In this document: in pieces, positions 1 through 9,279 of the stretch
Layout of the letters: the number at the start of each line of letters is the position of its first letter
How positions within the stretch are numbered: the stretch's first letter is position 1
Source of the DNA: Paenalicyclobacillus macrosporangiidus
Lineage (GTDB): Bacteria; Bacillota; Bacilli; Alicyclobacillales; Alicyclobacillaceae
Length of the DNA stretch: 64,000 bases
Assembly: GCF_900116805.1 (NCBI RefSeq)
Contig: NZ_FPBV01000007.1
Span: 87,880 to 151,879, forward strand
Direction of reading: 5' to 3'
Translations under genes and position numbers: made by a program
The notes under the pieces: generated by a model
The model's database searches: none
The model's input: the letters and a program-made list of their open reading frames with translations, nothing else
Told to the model about the DNA's origin: nothing

Positions 1-22
1 TGAGTCCACCGCGCAACACATC

Positions 23-63
23 CCGGGACGGGGGCGGAGCGAGCCGCTCCCGTCCCGGTTTTG
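23..63 (+). terminator. Rho-independent terminator of the upstream gene
   Basis: A GC-rich inverted repeat has arms CCGGGACGGG at 23-32 and CCCGTCCCGG at 49-58 and is followed by a short T run. It lies just after a TGA at positions 1-3 and would end the transcript entering from the left. The rest of 64-263 has no gene. It does hold a small hairpin, CTCGCATG at 149-156 and CATGCGAG at 158-165, of unknown role. Confidence 0.75.
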
Positions 64-263
64 TTCGCATGCCGGATGGCATTCCCCTGGCTGCATGCAC
101 GCGCGGCCCCCGTCAGCCCGCTTGTCCCTCGGTTCTCCCCGGGAACGTCTCGCATGGCATGCGAGCGCGAAACCCATACTAAGACGCGAGACAAACCCGA
201 AGTACGACGTCTCCGCACACGCCGCACCCGCGCGGAGACGGGAACGGGAGGACCCAGACGAGG

Positions 264-1001
264 ATGGCGAACGAGACGGAAAGCCCGCAGAACCCCGGCG
301 CGCAGACGCCCGCTCCCCCGAGTGTGGCGCAGAATGTGGAGTCCCTCGGCCAGACCAATCCGGTGCAGGCCGCTTCCAACGTGTATTGCCTGACCATCAT
401 CGGGCAGATCGAAGGGCACATGGCGCTGCCTCCGCAGAACAAGACCACCAAATACGAACATGTCATTCCTCAACTGGTCGCGGTCGAACAGAATGATCAG
501 GTCGAAGGGCTCCTGATTGTCCTCAACACGGTGGGCGGCGATGTCGAGGCGGGGCTGGCCATCGCCGAGATGGTGGCGAGCCTGAGCAAACCCACCGTAT
601 CCCTGGTGCTGGGCGGCGGACACAGCATTGGCGTGCCCATTGCCGTCAGCGCCGACTATTCGTTCATCGCCGAGACAGCCTCGATGACGATTCACCCGAT
701 TCGCCTGACGGGCATGGTCATCGGGGTACCGCAGTCGTTCGAGTACCTGGAGCGCATGCAGGAGCGCGTCACGCGGTTCGTCGTCGATCACTCCAACATC
801 TCCGAGGAGAAATTCCGCGAACTGATGCTCAACACCGGGGAGATGGCGCGCGACATCGGGACGACCGTCGTGGGGCGGGATGCCGTACGGTACGGGTTGA
901 TTGACGACGTCGGCGGATTGGGCGAAGCGATGAAGAAGCTGTCGGAGATGATAGACCACTCCAGAAAGAAACGGGCGCCGGCGGAGCGGGTGGTCCAATG
1001 A
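264..1001 (+). CDS. tepA: TepA-like ClpP-family serine protease
   Basis: A 245-residue ClpP-fold protein of the translocation-enhancing protein (YmfB/TepA) type. Residues 1-38 are a Pro/Ala-rich leader and the ClpP-like core runs from about 40 to 230. A candidate catalytic set is Ser121 (GGGHSIG), His144 (SMTIHP) and Asp197; the Asp is assigned by rough alignment. In B. subtilis TepA is linked to protein export and degradation of small acid-soluble spore proteins. The ATG has GGGAGG about 12 bases upstream. The stop overlaps the ylzJ start (ATGA), and the tepA-ylzJ-spoIIIE order matches Bacillus. Family is confident; the exact substrate is not shown by the sequence. Confidence 0.88.
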   Translation: MANETESPQNPGAQTPAPPSVAQNVESLGQTNPVQAASNVYCLTIIGQIEGHMALPPQNKTTKYEHVIPQLVAVEQNDQVEGLLIVLNTVGGDVEAGLAIAEMVASLSKPTVSLVLGGGHSIGVPIAVSADYSFIAETASMTIHPIRLTGMVIGVPQSFEYLERMQERVTRFVVDHSNISEEKFRELMLNTGEMARDIGTTVVGRDAVRYGLIDDVGGLGEAMKKLSEMIDHSRKKRAPAERVVQ

Positions 1002-1237
1002 GCACCCTGTGGACCATTGTGCCGCCGGAGTGGGTCTTCGGAGAGCCGGGACGGTCCCCGGAGACCGAGGAGATGGAGGTGGGGGGCGCCCGGATGGTGG
1101 TCACCCCGCTCGGCCGGGGGCAAGCGCGGGTGGAACGGCTCATCAGCCCGAATCCGCAGGACTACCTGCGTCCGGATTGGCAGCCCGGTTCCGTGGTGTC
1201 CTATCCGCCGCCGGGCGCCTCCGGACGGACGCCGTGA
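998..1237 (+). CDS. ylzJ: YlzJ-like small protein
   Basis: A 79-residue protein resembling the YlzJ family, found between tepA and spoIIIE in many Bacilli. It has no signal peptide or membrane segment; the sequence begins [12 protein letters not shown] and is rich in Pro and Gly near the end. The ATG overlaps the tepA stop by four bases, so translation is probably coupled. Function is unknown. The call rests on the N-terminal [14 protein letters not shown] motif and on synteny. Confidence 0.8.
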   Translation: MSTLWTIVPPEWVFGEPGRSPETEEMEVGGARMVVTPLGRGQARVERLISPNPQDYLRPDWQPGSVVSYPPPGASGRTP

Positions 1238-1300
1238 GTCTGCCCGCGGTCGGGCGCGGGCGGGCAGGAAAGTGGCCCCCCGGCCGCGAATCCTCTTGGT

Positions 1301-3703
1301 ATGGGAAAAAAGCAGCATCAGAAGCGTGTGTTGGAATTCGAACTGGTCGGGATGGCACTGTTGACGTTGAGCGCCCTCGCCTTGGGCCGCCTCGGCCTGG
1401 TCGGGCGGTATCTCGACGTGGCCTTCATCTACCTGGCGGGATCGTGGAGCTTCCTCGTCCCGGTCTTCCTCGGCTATGCCGCCATCTACATGATGGTCCA
1501 TCGTACCCCGTTCCCGTGGCATCACCGCCACATGGGGCTGCTCATCTTGTTCATCGTCTGGCTGACCGCCATGGAGTTCGACCTGTATCAGAGCGTGGCC
1601 GCGATGTACGCCGACCATGAGGTGCCAATCTGGCAAGTCACCTTGGCGGCTGTCGACGAGATGCGGGATGTGGTCCTGGGGCGGACGCAGACCCCGTCCG
1701 CGTCCGTGCAAGCGGGGGGCGGATTGGTGGGAGCCGCCGTGTTCGCCCTGTGTCACCGTCTCTTCTCCGACCTCGGTACGGTCCTGGTGCTCTCCATGAG
1801 CGGCCTGGTCGGGGCGGCGCTGGTCACCCAACGGTCGCTGGTGGCCGGCCTGCAACAGGGGACACGTTGGATGGAGCAACGGTTGGAGGCGCTGTGGAAG
1901 GGCAGCAAGCAATACATCGAGGTGCTGTTTGGTCCGGACCCGGAGGAGCCGAAGAAGGAGGCGGGGGCCGAATCCCGCAGCGGGCCGTCAGGCCGGCGGG
2001 GGCGCCGCAAGCCCGAACTGATTGTCGACGGCGAGGTCGTCGAGAGTGCCGGCGGATCGAAGGAGGAAGAGGAGCGCCCCATCGTCCGGGACTTTTCGGC
2101 GCAGTGGCAGAGGCGTGCGCGCGAAGGGGACGTCGTCACCGTGGAGCAGGTCGGCAATCAACTGGTGGCCCGGTTTCCCGAGCGCGCGGCGCCGGTCAAG
2201 GAGGAGGTGCGCCGCAGGTCCGCGCCGGAATCCTATCCCATCGGGGTGCCGGTCCGCGACGACCAGTACCAATTGCCGCCCCTGCAGCTCTTCGCGCTGC
2301 CCGTGATGCCCAAGGGCGGTTTCGACCACCGTGAGGCGCAGGAGAACGCCCGGAAGCTGGAGGCCACGTTCGAGAGCTTTGGCGTCCAGGCCCGGGTGCT
2401 CGAGATCAGCCGCGGGCCGGCCGTCACCCGGTATGAGATCCAACCCGCGGTCGGCGTCAAGGTCTCGCGCATTCTCAGCCTCGCCGACGACATCGCGCTG
2501 GCACTGGCGGCGCGCGACATCCGCATCGAAGCGCCGGTGCCGGGCAAACCGGTCATCGGCATCGAGGTTCCGAATGACGAGATCTCCATCGTCACGCTGC
2601 GCGAGGTGTTGGAGTCGCCCGAGTTCCAACAGGTGGACTCGAAGCTCGCCCTGGCGCTCGGCCGGGACATCTCGGGTGCGCCCATCGTCGGCGACCTGCA
2701 GAAGATGCCGCACCTGCTCGTGGCGGGCGCGACGGGGTCCGGGAAGAGCGTCTGCATCAACGGGATCATCGCGTCCATCCTCGTCAAGGCGAAGCCGCAC
2801 GAGGTCAAGTTCTTGATGATTGATCCCAAGATGGTGGAATTGAGCGGCTATAACGGCATTCCGCATCTGATGGCCCCCGTGGTCACCGATCCGCGCCGGG
2901 CGGCCTACGCCCTGAAACGGGTGGTCGAGGAGATGGAAAACCGCTACAAGCTGTTCGCCGAGCGGGGCGCGCGGGACTTGGAACGGTACAACCAGATGCT
3001 GCGCGCGGACGGGGAGGACGCCCTGCCGTACATCGTCGTCATCATCGACGAGCTGGCCGATTTGATGATGGTCGCCCCGGGAGAGGTGGAGGACGCCATC
3101 TGCCGCATCGCACAGATGGCCCGGGCGGCCGGCATCCACCTGATTGTCGCCACGCAGCGGCCGTCGGTGGACGTGATCACCGGCGTCATCAAGGCCAACA
3201 TCCCGAGCCGCATCGCGTTTGCGGTCTCGTCGATGGCCGACTCGCGCACCATCCTCGACGGCGGCGGTGCCGAGAAACTCCTTGGGCGCGGGGATATGCT
3301 CTACCTGCCGGTGGGTGCGTCCAAGCCGGTGCGGGTGCAGGGAGCGTACGTGTCGGAGAGCGAGATCGAACAATTGGTGGAATATGTGAAATCCCAACAG
3401 CAGGCGGTCTACACGGTGGACCTCAACCGCGACGACGACGCTTCCGATCCTGCGTCCGCGGACGACCTGGACGAATTGTTCTTTGACGCGGTCGATCTCG
3501 TCGTCGACACGGGACAAGCTTCGGTGTCGATGATCCAGCGCCGGTTCCGGGTCGGGTACTCGCGCGCGGCGCGCATCGTGGACCAGATGGAGCAGCGTGG
3601 GGTGGTCGGGCCGTTTGAGGGCAGCAAGCCGCGCGAGGTGTTGATCACCGCGGAGGAGTGGCAGCGTTTCAAAGAGGGCATGCGCGGCGGACGCAGCCAT
3701 TGA
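1301..3703 (+). CDS. spoIIIE: FtsK/SpoIIIE-family DNA translocase
   Basis: An 800-residue septal DNA pump that moves chromosomal DNA through a closing septum, in Bacillus mainly into the forespore. Residues 13-165 hold several hydrophobic membrane segments, and 215-270 form a charged, low-complexity linker. The RecA-like motor follows, with Walker A GATGSGKS near 475-482 and Walker [12 protein letters not shown] near 576-586. Residues about 722-787 form the winged-helix gamma domain that reads chromosome orientation ([19 protein letters not shown]). Length agrees with SpoIIIE (about 790). The ATG at 1301 follows the ylzJ stop by 63 bases with no strong ribosome site, so a nearby start is possible. 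Which of the FtsK or SpoIIIE roles dominates cannot be told from the sequence. Confidence 0.95.
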   Translation: MGKKQHQKRVLEFELVGMALLTLSALALGRLGLVGRYLDVAFIYLAGSWSFLVPVFLGYAAIYMMVHRTPFPWHHRHMGLLILFIVWLTAMEFDLYQSVAAMYADHEVPIWQVTLAAVDEMRDVVLGRTQTPSASVQAGGGLVGAAVFALCHRLFSDLGTVLVLSMSGLVGAALVTQRSLVAGLQQGTRWMEQRLEALWKGSKQYIEVLFGPDPEEPKKEAGAESRSGPSGRRGRRKPELIVDGEVVESAGGSKEEEERPIVRDFSAQWQRRAREGDVVTVEQVGNQLVARFPERAAPVKEEVRRRSAPESYPIGVPVRDDQYQLPPLQLFALPVMPKGGFDHREAQENARKLEATFESFGVQARVLEISRGPAVTRYEIQPAVGVKVSRILSLADDIALALAARDIRIEAPVPGKPVIGIEVPNDEISIVTLREVLESPEFQQVDSKLALALGRDISGAPIVGDLQKMPHLLVAGATGSGKSVCINGIIASILVKAKPHEVKFLMIDPKMVELSGYNGIPHLMAPVVTDPRRAAYALKRVVEEMENRYKLFAERGARDLERYNQMLRADGEDALPYIVVIIDELADLMMVAPGEVEDAICRIAQMARAAGIHLIVATQRPSVDVITGVIKANIPSRIAFAVSSMADSRTILDGGGAEKLLGRGDMLYLPVGASKPVRVQGAYVSESEIEQLVEYVKSQQQAVYTVDLNRDDDASDPASADDLDELFFDAVDLVVDTGQASVSMIQRRFRVGYSRAARIVDQMEQRGVVGPFEGSKPREVLITAEEWQRFKEGMRGGRSH

Positions 3704-3777
3704 GTCGAGGGACGGGCCGGAATCTTCCTCGCCTTGGACACATAGGCTGTACCAGTCTGTCCAAGGAGTCGATGACC

Positions 3778-4368
3778 ATGAGATCGTTTCGGCTGGCCGA
3801 CCTCGTCCCAGCGCTGGCATGGGTGGGTATCCTCTCGGCCGTCTATGGGGTGTGCGCCAGCGGACTGGCGGCGGAGCTCGGCGGCGGGTGGACGGACTGG
3901 TCAAACGGTGCGTTGGGATCCCCCGCCGCGACGGCGGGCATGGATGTGCCCGACACCGTGGTCCAGGCGGTGGCCCGCTCCCTCGCGCCTGTGTCGGGGC
4001 TGGATGAGTTGGTGGTGCTGCCCAACGTGTCGGGCGGATACACGGTATCGGCGCAGGTCGAGCTCGGCATTGATGCGTCCGCCGCAGCGGCGGCCGAATC
4101 GCAGATGGCGAATCTCGCACAGTCGTATTTCCAGAGGGTGTACAGCGCAGGGGAGGACATCGTTGACGCCCAAGTGTATTTCATGGCCGGCGGACAGTTG
4201 GTGGGCGGCGCGGATCTCGGCCGGGACGCCTACCAAAAACTCGATGTGTCTGCCACGACCGCACCGGGCGCCTTTCTGCAGGCGGTGCAATCCCTGCCTG
4301 TCCGCACGGGAGAGGGCGCGGACGACAGCTGGGCCCAGTTCGTCACCACCCCGCCGGAGGGAGGGTGA
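3778..4368 (+). CDS. Putative secreted or membrane-anchored protein, unknown function
   Basis: I do not recognise this 196-residue protein. Residues 7-30 are a hydrophobic signal or anchor (LADLVPALAWVGILSAVYGV), followed by a mostly polar, Ala/Gly-rich exported part with no Cys cluster or catalytic motif I can name. The ATG at 3778 is chosen because AAGGAG at 3763-3768 is nine bases upstream; the ATG at 3772 is too close. It follows spoIIIE by 74 bases and ends before a convergent hairpin, so it may be read with spoIIIE. In B. subtilis this interval carries ymfC onward, so this looks lineage-specific. Confidence 0.6.
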   Translation: MRSFRLADLVPALAWVGILSAVYGVCASGLAAELGGGWTDWSNGALGSPAATAGMDVPDTVVQAVARSLAPVSGLDELVVLPNVSGGYTVSAQVELGIDASAAAAAESQMANLAQSYFQRVYSAGEDIVDAQVYFMAGGQLVGGADLGRDAYQKLDVSATTAPGAFLQAVQSLPVRTGEGADDSWAQFVTTPPEGG

Positions 4369-4429
4369 GGGAGACGCCGGAGGATCATAAAAACTGTCGG
4401 CACCGCGCCGTTCCCCAAAGGAGGCAAGG

Positions 4430-4457
4430 AAAGGGCAGCGGATTTCCGCTGCCCTTT
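4430..4457. terminator. Bidirectional hairpin between convergent genes
   Basis: A perfect 12-bp inverted repeat, AAAGGGCAGCGG at 4430-4441 and CCGCTGCCCTTT at 4446-4457, has a four-base loop. It lies between the 3' ends of the 3778 gene and the minus-strand 4462 gene, and the A/T ends of its arms suit termination in both directions. Confidence 0.7.
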
Positions 4458-4461
4458 CGCT

Positions 4462-4803
4462 TCAACGCCTGCGCGGCGTACCCATCATATATGCCTGCAC
4501 GTATCGAATATCGGCCCGGCGCACCTCCCGAACCAGAGCGCGGACAATCGGCTCGTGGCCGGTGCGCATCAAGGTCTCGACGATGGTGCTCGTGGTGAAC
4601 GGTTCGTCCAGGGATTGTGCAACATCCGGGTCTTCAGCCAGGTGGTCCAACCAGCGGTCGTCGTATCGGTCACCGCGGCGCTGTTCATAGGCGCGCCGAT
4701 ACAGGTCTCGCACCGTGAAGGGAAGTTCGAGCATTTGGAGGTAAAAGTCCAATTGATACAGCGCCTTCGCGACCGACAGGTGCTCTCCGCCCAAGTCTTT
4801 CAT
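4462..4803 (-). CDS. Conserved-looking hypothetical protein
   Basis: A 113-residue cytoplasmic protein that I cannot place in a family. It is rich in charged helices (for example MKDLGGEHLSVAKALYQLDF at the N terminus) and ends in Arg residues. It has no membrane segment or metal motif. The start is the ATG whose complement is at 4801-4803; AAGGGGTGGGG lies upstream on the minus strand. A longer upstream reading in this frame crosses the oppositely oriented lipoprotein gene and is treated as a shadow. It is convergent with the 3778 gene and divergent from the 4945 gene. Confidence 0.55.
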   Translation of the reverse strand: MKDLGGEHLSVAKALYQLDFYLQMLELPFTVRDLYRRAYEQRRGDRYDDRWLDHLAEDPDVAQSLDEPFTTSTIVETLMRTGHEPIVRALVREVRRADIRYVQAYMMGTPRRR

Positions 4804-4944
4804 CGGTTCCCCACCCCTTGCCGTTATTATCGGCGCTTTCTGGAGGAAAGGCAAGTCCGTTGTGAACGAGTCCATGTTACAATAGAAGCGACGAACCGGG
4901 TGAGCCCGAGCGCTCCCCCGCCACACAGAACAGGAGACGCGATC

Positions 4945-5955
4945 TTGCTGGATGCACACATGTGGAAGCGGTGGGTCCTGGCGCTTGCCGCCTGTTTCGG
5001 TGTGTCCGCGTGCGGGGCGCCCGACCTCGCCAGCATGCGCCCCATGCACGAGAAGGCGGCCGCCGAAGTGGTGGTGGTCGGGAAGCCCCCGCACTGGTCG
5101 GACGCAGATCTCAATCCGGTATGGACGACACCAGGGCTTGTCACACAAGTGGCGCGTGTCTCGTCTGGATCTTTGCGGCACACGCTCGACCAGGTCCTGA
5201 ACCAGGCGCACGTGGGCTTGGTCATGGTGGTTGATCCCGATGGCCCCTCCGAGGAGACGCGGTCGGAGGCAGGTGGCCATTCGGACGTGCGCTTTGAATG
5301 GGTGGGAGGCGTTCCCCAAACGGCCCCCGGCGATCACGTGGCACAGGTTGTGGTTGACCTCACAGATGCGGCCTACAGCTTGGGATGGACTGCCGGGCAG
5401 TTGGCGGCGTTCCAGCCCGTGGCCACCGTGGGTTGGGTCGCGGATGGGTCCGCCGCGGTGGGCAAAGAGGCCATCACCGCCGCCTTGGCCGGGCTGTACG
5501 GCGCCAACACCACCGTACAGCTGAGACCGGTCATGGCCCTCACTGCGACGGACCCGTCGGCCTCGCCTGCATCCCTGCCAAAGGTCGTTGTGACGCCGAG
5601 GCCTCTGACACCCGCCGAGTGGTCCACGCTTCGCGCCCAGGGAACCTTGGTGCTGTCCCTCTGTCCGCAACCAGGCTTGTCCGGCGTGGCCGGCGTCCCG
5701 GCGGCCCCAGGAGCGGCGTCCATCGCCAGTGACTTGTCGGCTTACGCAAGCGGACACTGGCAGGGCGGCGTGCGCTCGGTCAGGCAGTCCCCATTCACAA
5801 CACTCGATCCCAACCTGGTCCCCGCAGGGGTGCAGGCGTCGGTCAGCGGCGTGGAAATGTCCTTGGAGGCGGGTTCCCTCAATCCGACCGCGGCATGGGG
5901 GCAGTTGCCTGTCCAACTCCGCGCCCAGTGGGCCGCCGTGGTCGGGATCGCATGA
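4945..5955 (+). CDS. Lipoprotein, possibly BMP/Med-type binding protein
   Basis: A 336-residue predicted lipoprotein. The N terminus has a positive region, a hydrophobic stretch and the lipobox-like VSAC with Cys23 as the lipidation site. The exported part has features reminiscent of BMP-family periplasmic-binding proteins, namely a segment reading YSLGWTAGQLAAF followed by VGWVADGSAAV, but the match is weak. The TTG at 4945 is preferred because AGGAG at 4932-4936 is eight bases upstream; an ATG at 4960 would also keep the signal. It sits directly before ymfK, where B. subtilis has M16 peptidase genes. Family assignment is tentative. Confidence 0.6.
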   Translation: MLDAHMWKRWVLALAACFGVSACGAPDLASMRPMHEKAAAEVVVVGKPPHWSDADLNPVWTTPGLVTQVARVSSGSLRHTLDQVLNQAHVGLVMVVDPDGPSEETRSEAGGHSDVRFEWVGGVPQTAPGDHVAQVVVDLTDAAYSLGWTAGQLAAFQPVATVGWVADGSAAVGKEAITAALAGLYGANTTVQLRPVMALTATDPSASPASLPKVVVTPRPLTPAEWSTLRAQGTLVLSLCPQPGLSGVAGVPAAPGAASIASDLSAYASGHWQGGVRSVRQSPFTTLDPNLVPAGVQASVSGVEMSLEAGSLNPTAAWGQLPVQLRAQWAAVVGIA

Positions 5956-5967
5956 AGCGGTCTGTGG

Positions 5968-6798
5968 TTGGAAAACTATTGGAAAGGGGCCGTGGCGCGT
6001 TTGGTGCCGGAGGCAGACGGGCAACCGTGCATCGAGGTGTATTTCCAATACCACATCAAGCGGGACAGGCCCGGTTTGCTCGGGGACATCGCGTCGCTGC
6101 TCGGGATGTTGGGATTCAACATCCTGCAGCTCGGCGGTGTGTCAGAGTATGGCCGTGGCTTCCTGCTCCGCACGCAGCGTCCGGAGAGCATTGACGTATT
6201 GCGCACGATGCTCCAGTTGATGGACGACGTCGACCTGGCGGTGTTGCGCACGCCGACCTTGCGGGATCGCATGGCGCTGCGGCACGGCCGGATCATCGAA
6301 CGCAGCGACACGGAGGCACGGACGTACCGGTTCGTGCGCGATGAGCTGGGCATCCTCGTCGACTTCCTGGGGGAGCTGTTGAAACGCCCCGGCCGCCAGG
6401 TCATCGGGGTACGGGGACAACCCCGCGTGGGCAAGACGGAATCGATTGTCGCCGCCAGCGTGTACGCCAACAAGCGGTGGACATTCATCTCGTCGACGCT
6501 GCTGCGGCAGACGATGCTTCGCGAGTTGGGGCACGACGAGTTGATGTCGGACCAATTCGTGTACATCATCGACGGCGCGGTGTCCACCTTGCGCGGGGAC
6601 GAACGCCACCTGGCGCTGGTCGACGAGGTGATGGGGCTCCCGGCTCCGATTGTCATCGAACACCCGGACATCTTCGTACGCCATTCCCACTTTGGGTGGA
6701 ATGTGTTCGACCTGCTGATAGAGTTGCGACGGTACCCCGACGAAGTGATCCAGTATGAGGCGTATGAACAGGAGGCGGCGCGCTGGAACGGGGAGTGA
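5968..6798 (+). CDS. ymfK: YmfK-family protein (DUF3388) with ACT-like N terminus and P-loop
   Basis: A 276-residue homologue of B. subtilis YmfK. An ACT-like region (about 20-90) contains RDRPGLLGDIASLLGMLGFN. A second half carries a P-loop-like GVRGQPRVGKTES near 147-159 and IIEHPD-type conserved segments. The biochemical role is unknown; the ACT and P-loop parts suggest a ligand-regulated NTP-binding protein, which is inference. The start is uncertain. TTG 5968 gives MENYWKG but lacks a clear ribosome site, and TTG 6001, eleven bases after AAAGGGG, is a good alternative. It precedes rodZ, as in Bacillus. Confidence 0.85.
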   Translation: MENYWKGAVARLVPEADGQPCIEVYFQYHIKRDRPGLLGDIASLLGMLGFNILQLGGVSEYGRGFLLRTQRPESIDVLRTMLQLMDDVDLAVLRTPTLRDRMALRHGRIIERSDTEARTYRFVRDELGILVDFLGELLKRPGRQVIGVRGQPRVGKTESIVAASVYANKRWTFISSTLLRQTMLRELGHDELMSDQFVYIIDGAVSTLRGDERHLALVDEVMGLPAPIVIEHPDIFVRHSHFGWNVFDLLIELRRYPDEVIQYEAYEQEAARWNGE

Positions 6799-6845
6799 CG
6801 GGCTGCCGCACGGATCGGCCATTTTGAAAACAGGAGGGTTGCGGA

Positions 6846-7994
6846 ATGCGCGACTTGCGTGCTTTGGGCGTCCAGCTGCGGGAGCAGCGACTCCGCCTGG
6901 GCATCGGGCTGGACGAACTGCAGGCGGCCACGAAGATTCGCAAACGGTATCTGGAGGCGCTCGAATCCGGCGATTGGAGCATTCTCCCTGGCGATGTGTA
7001 TGCGCGCGGATTTGTGCGCAGCTACGCGGAAGCGGTGGGATTGGACGGGCGGCAGCTCTTGGAGGCGTATGTCGATGGCCCTGCGGAGGAACCGTCCGCC
7101 GATCCCGAGTCATCCTTGACCCACGACTCGCCCGTCGATTCCCCGTCCCAGCGTCCCGACGTCCCGCCTTTCCATGCGGGCGCGGAGTCGGAGGGAGAAT
7201 GGCGTCCTCTCCGGGGGACGCAGGAACCGTCCGAGAACAAGTCCGCGCGGGGTGTCCCGACTGCGGAGGGAGGCCGTGGCCGACATGTGCCGAACCCCAC
7301 GCCGTCCCGGCCGAGGGTTTCAGACCCGCGGCCTGCCGCCCGCAGCCTTCATGCGGAACGGCGGGGCCGCGGCCGGGCCCGCGCGCACCGCGGCGGATGG
7401 GGATGGAACGCCGCAGGACAGGCGGCGGCGGTGGTGGCCGTGCTCGCCGGCCTGGCGGGAGCATGGTGGTATTTGGAGAGGCCCGGGCGCGGTGCCGCCG
7501 GTGCCGGGGGGAACGAGACAGCGGTGCGCGAGGGATGGACCTCCGGAGTGGGCGGAAATGCAGTCCAAAACGGGGCCGCACCGGCCGGCAATCCGGCGAG
7601 CAACACGGCGGCTGGCAGCGGCTCGGACAACACGGCGGGGAATGCGGCGAACGGCACCGGCGGAGAGACGGCCGGACAACCGGGGCTGCGCGTGGTCAGC
7701 CAAACGTTCAGCAACCACCAACAGACGTACGTGGTCAGCACGACAGGGCCGATGGTCGCCCAGTTGACGGCCAGCACGGGGGCGTGTTGGGTGCGCGCCA
7801 CGGTGGATGGACAGGTGGTGGACCCGAGCGACACCATCCCGGTGGGACAGTCGCGGACTTGGCAAGGGTCACAGCAGATCCGCATTCGGGTCGGATTCGT
7901 GCCGGGCGTGACGTTGACGCTCAACGGGCAGCCGTTGGCGCTGCCTGACACGAAGGACGCCATCGACGTCGTCATCGTCCGGGGACAGGACTGA
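6846..7994 (+). CDS. rodZ: RodZ-like helix-turn-helix membrane protein
   Basis: A 382-residue RodZ/YmfM homologue, an anchor between the cytoplasmic MreB cytoskeleton and the cell-wall elongation machinery. Residues 1-70 are a Cro/CI-type helix-turn-helix (LRALGVQLREQRLRLGIGLD). A long, charged, low-complexity linker follows, then one membrane segment at about 189-212 (VVAVLAGLAGAWWYL), an Asn/Gly/Ala-rich external linker, and a C-terminal DUF4115-like beta domain (about 295-375). It is longer than B. subtilis YmfM because of the linkers. AGGAGGG lies eight bases before the ATG. The ymfK-rodZ-pgsA order matches Bacillus, apart from the inserted yajQ. Confidence 0.9.
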   Translation: MRDLRALGVQLREQRLRLGIGLDELQAATKIRKRYLEALESGDWSILPGDVYARGFVRSYAEAVGLDGRQLLEAYVDGPAEEPSADPESSLTHDSPVDSPSQRPDVPPFHAGAESEGEWRPLRGTQEPSENKSARGVPTAEGGRGRHVPNPTPSRPRVSDPRPAARSLHAERRGRGRARAHRGGWGWNAAGQAAAVVAVLAGLAGAWWYLERPGRGAAGAGGNETAVREGWTSGVGGNAVQNGAAPAGNPASNTAAGSGSDNTAGNAANGTGGETAGQPGLRVVSQTFSNHQQTYVVSTTGPMVAQLTASTGACWVRATVDGQVVDPSDTIPVGQSRTWQGSQQIRIRVGFVPGVTLTLNGQPLALPDTKDAIDVVIVRGQD

Positions 7995-8039
7995 CCCGAA
8001 GGCATCGCGATGAAGGTACTGGCTTGAGGAGGTTGTGCA

Positions 8040-8537
8040 ATGGCGAAGGAAGCTTCCTTCGATGTTGTCTCGGAGGTCGACCTGCAGGAGGTGCAGAACG
8101 CGGTCCAGCAGGCTCTCAAGGAGATCTCGACACGGTTTGATTTCAAGGGGAGCAAAAGCGACATCGAGTTCGACGGAAAGGGCGTGATCACGCTTCTGTC
8201 CGACGACGAGTACAAGCTGAACGCGCTGCGGGATGTCTTGGAATCCAAGCTGGTCAAGCGCGGCGTGTCTCTGAAGGCGCTGCGGCCCGGCAAGATAGAG
8301 CCGGCCGCGGGCGGGACGGTGCGCCAGGCGGTGCGGCTGCAGCAGGGCATCGAGCAGGACGTCGCGAAGCAGATCACGAAGCTGGTGAAGGATACAAAAT
8401 TGAAGGTTCAGGTGTCCATCCAGGGCGACCAGCTGCGCGTCTCCGGCAAGAGCCGGGACGACCTCCAGGCGGTCATCCGGACGCTGCGCGACGCCGACCT
8501 CCCCGTGCCGCTGCAGTTCACCAACTACCGCGGCTGA
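8040..8537 (+). CDS. yajQ: YajQ-family nucleotide-binding protein (DUF520)
   Basis: A 165-residue YajQ homologue of normal length. YajQ proteins have two ferredoxin-like halves; family members have been reported to bind RNA or cyclic di-GMP. The diagnostic N terminus [13 protein letters not shown], the [14 protein letters not shown] segment and the terminal VPLQFTNYR are all present. GAGGAGGT lies eight bases before the ATG. It sits between rodZ and pgsA, where B. subtilis has no yajQ. Ligand identity in this organism is not established. Confidence 0.9.
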   Translation: MAKEASFDVVSEVDLQEVQNAVQQALKEISTRFDFKGSKSDIEFDGKGVITLLSDDEYKLNALRDVLESKLVKRGVSLKALRPGKIEPAAGGTVRQAVRLQQGIEQDVAKQITKLVKDTKLKVQVSIQGDQLRVSGKSRDDLQAVIRTLRDADLPVPLQFTNYRG

Positions 8538-8548
8538 GGCGTTCGGCT

Positions 8549-8578
8549 TTGACATGGGTTTTCCAGGTGGGCTATACT
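8549..8578 (+). promoter_or_regulatory. Sigma-A-type promoter for pgsA
   Basis: A perfect -35 TTGACA at 8549-8554, an 18-base spacer and a -10 TATACT at 8573-8578 lie about 90 bases before the pgsA start. It probably drives pgsA-cinA and perhaps the downstream helicase gene. Confidence 0.75.
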
Positions 8579-8666
8579 GTGGGGGATTCGGACTCGGCGG
8601 CAGCAGGATGAACGGCGTGGGTGGCCGCGAATCTCCGATCTCTTCGCCGAATGAGGAGTGTTCTCG

Positions 8667-9245
8667 TTGAATCTGGCTAACCGCATCACGCTAGCCAGAA
8701 TTTTCTTGGTTCCTGTGGTGGTGTTCACGCTGCTGGTGCGTTTCAATTTTTGGACCGTCACCATCAACCACCGGACCACCACCGGCAGCGAGATGATTGC
8801 GGCGCTGGTGTTCATCATCGCCGCGACCACCGACGGGCTGGACGGGTACATCGCGCGCAAGCGGAAACTGGTGACCAACTTCGGTAAATTCCTCGATCCG
8901 CTGGCCGACAAACTCCTGATCTCCGCAGTGCTCATCAGCCTGGTGGAGATGCAGCGGCTGTCGGCATGGGTGGCCATCCTCATCATCAGCCGCGAGTTCG
9001 CCGTCACCGGGTTGCGCCTGGTGGCCGCGGCGGAAGGCATCGTGATTGCCGCCAGCCGTCTTGCGAAATGGAAGACGGCCACGCAGGTGGTCGCGATGGT
9101 CGCGTTGATCATCAACAACTTCCCCTTCTCTGTCATCGGGTTTCCGTTCGACACGCTGGCCGTGTATGCGATGGTGATCATGACCCTCGCGTCCGGGGTC
9201 GATTACTTCGTCAAAAACAAGCACGTCATTCAGATGGACGCCTGA
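8667..9245 (+). CDS. pgsA: CDP-diacylglycerol-glycerol-3-phosphate 3-phosphatidyltransferase
   Basis: A 192-residue membrane enzyme making phosphatidylglycerol phosphate from CDP-diacylglycerol and glycerol-3-phosphate, the committed step to phosphatidylglycerol. The CDP-alcohol phosphotransferase motif is complete: Asp59-Gly60, Ala63-Arg64, Gly73, Asp77 and Asp81. Several hydrophobic helices span the protein. The TTG at 8667 gives the family N terminus MNLANRITLARI and follows GAGGAG by eight bases; the upstream GTG at 8658 overlaps that ribosome site. It is placed before cinA as in Bacillus and has its own promoter. Confidence 0.95.
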   Translation: MNLANRITLARIFLVPVVVFTLLVRFNFWTVTINHRTTTGSEMIAALVFIIAATTDGLDGYIARKRKLVTNFGKFLDPLADKLLISAVLISLVEMQRLSAWVAILIISREFAVTGLRLVAAAEGIVIAASRLAKWKTATQVVAMVALIINNFPFSVIGFPFDTLAVYAMVIMTLASGVDYFVKNKHVIQMDA

Positions 9246-9279
9246 CGGCGTCCCTGGATGCCAGGGGAGCGGTGTGAAG

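Noticed and set aside
1988..4120. A 710-residue minus-strand frame over spoIIIE
   Set aside because: Antisense to SpoIIIE with intact motor motifs; no recognisable domain.
4804..6054. Upstream extension of the minus-strand 4462 gene
   Set aside because: It would run through the oppositely oriented lipoprotein gene; the ATG at 4803 with a ribosome site gives a compact protein.
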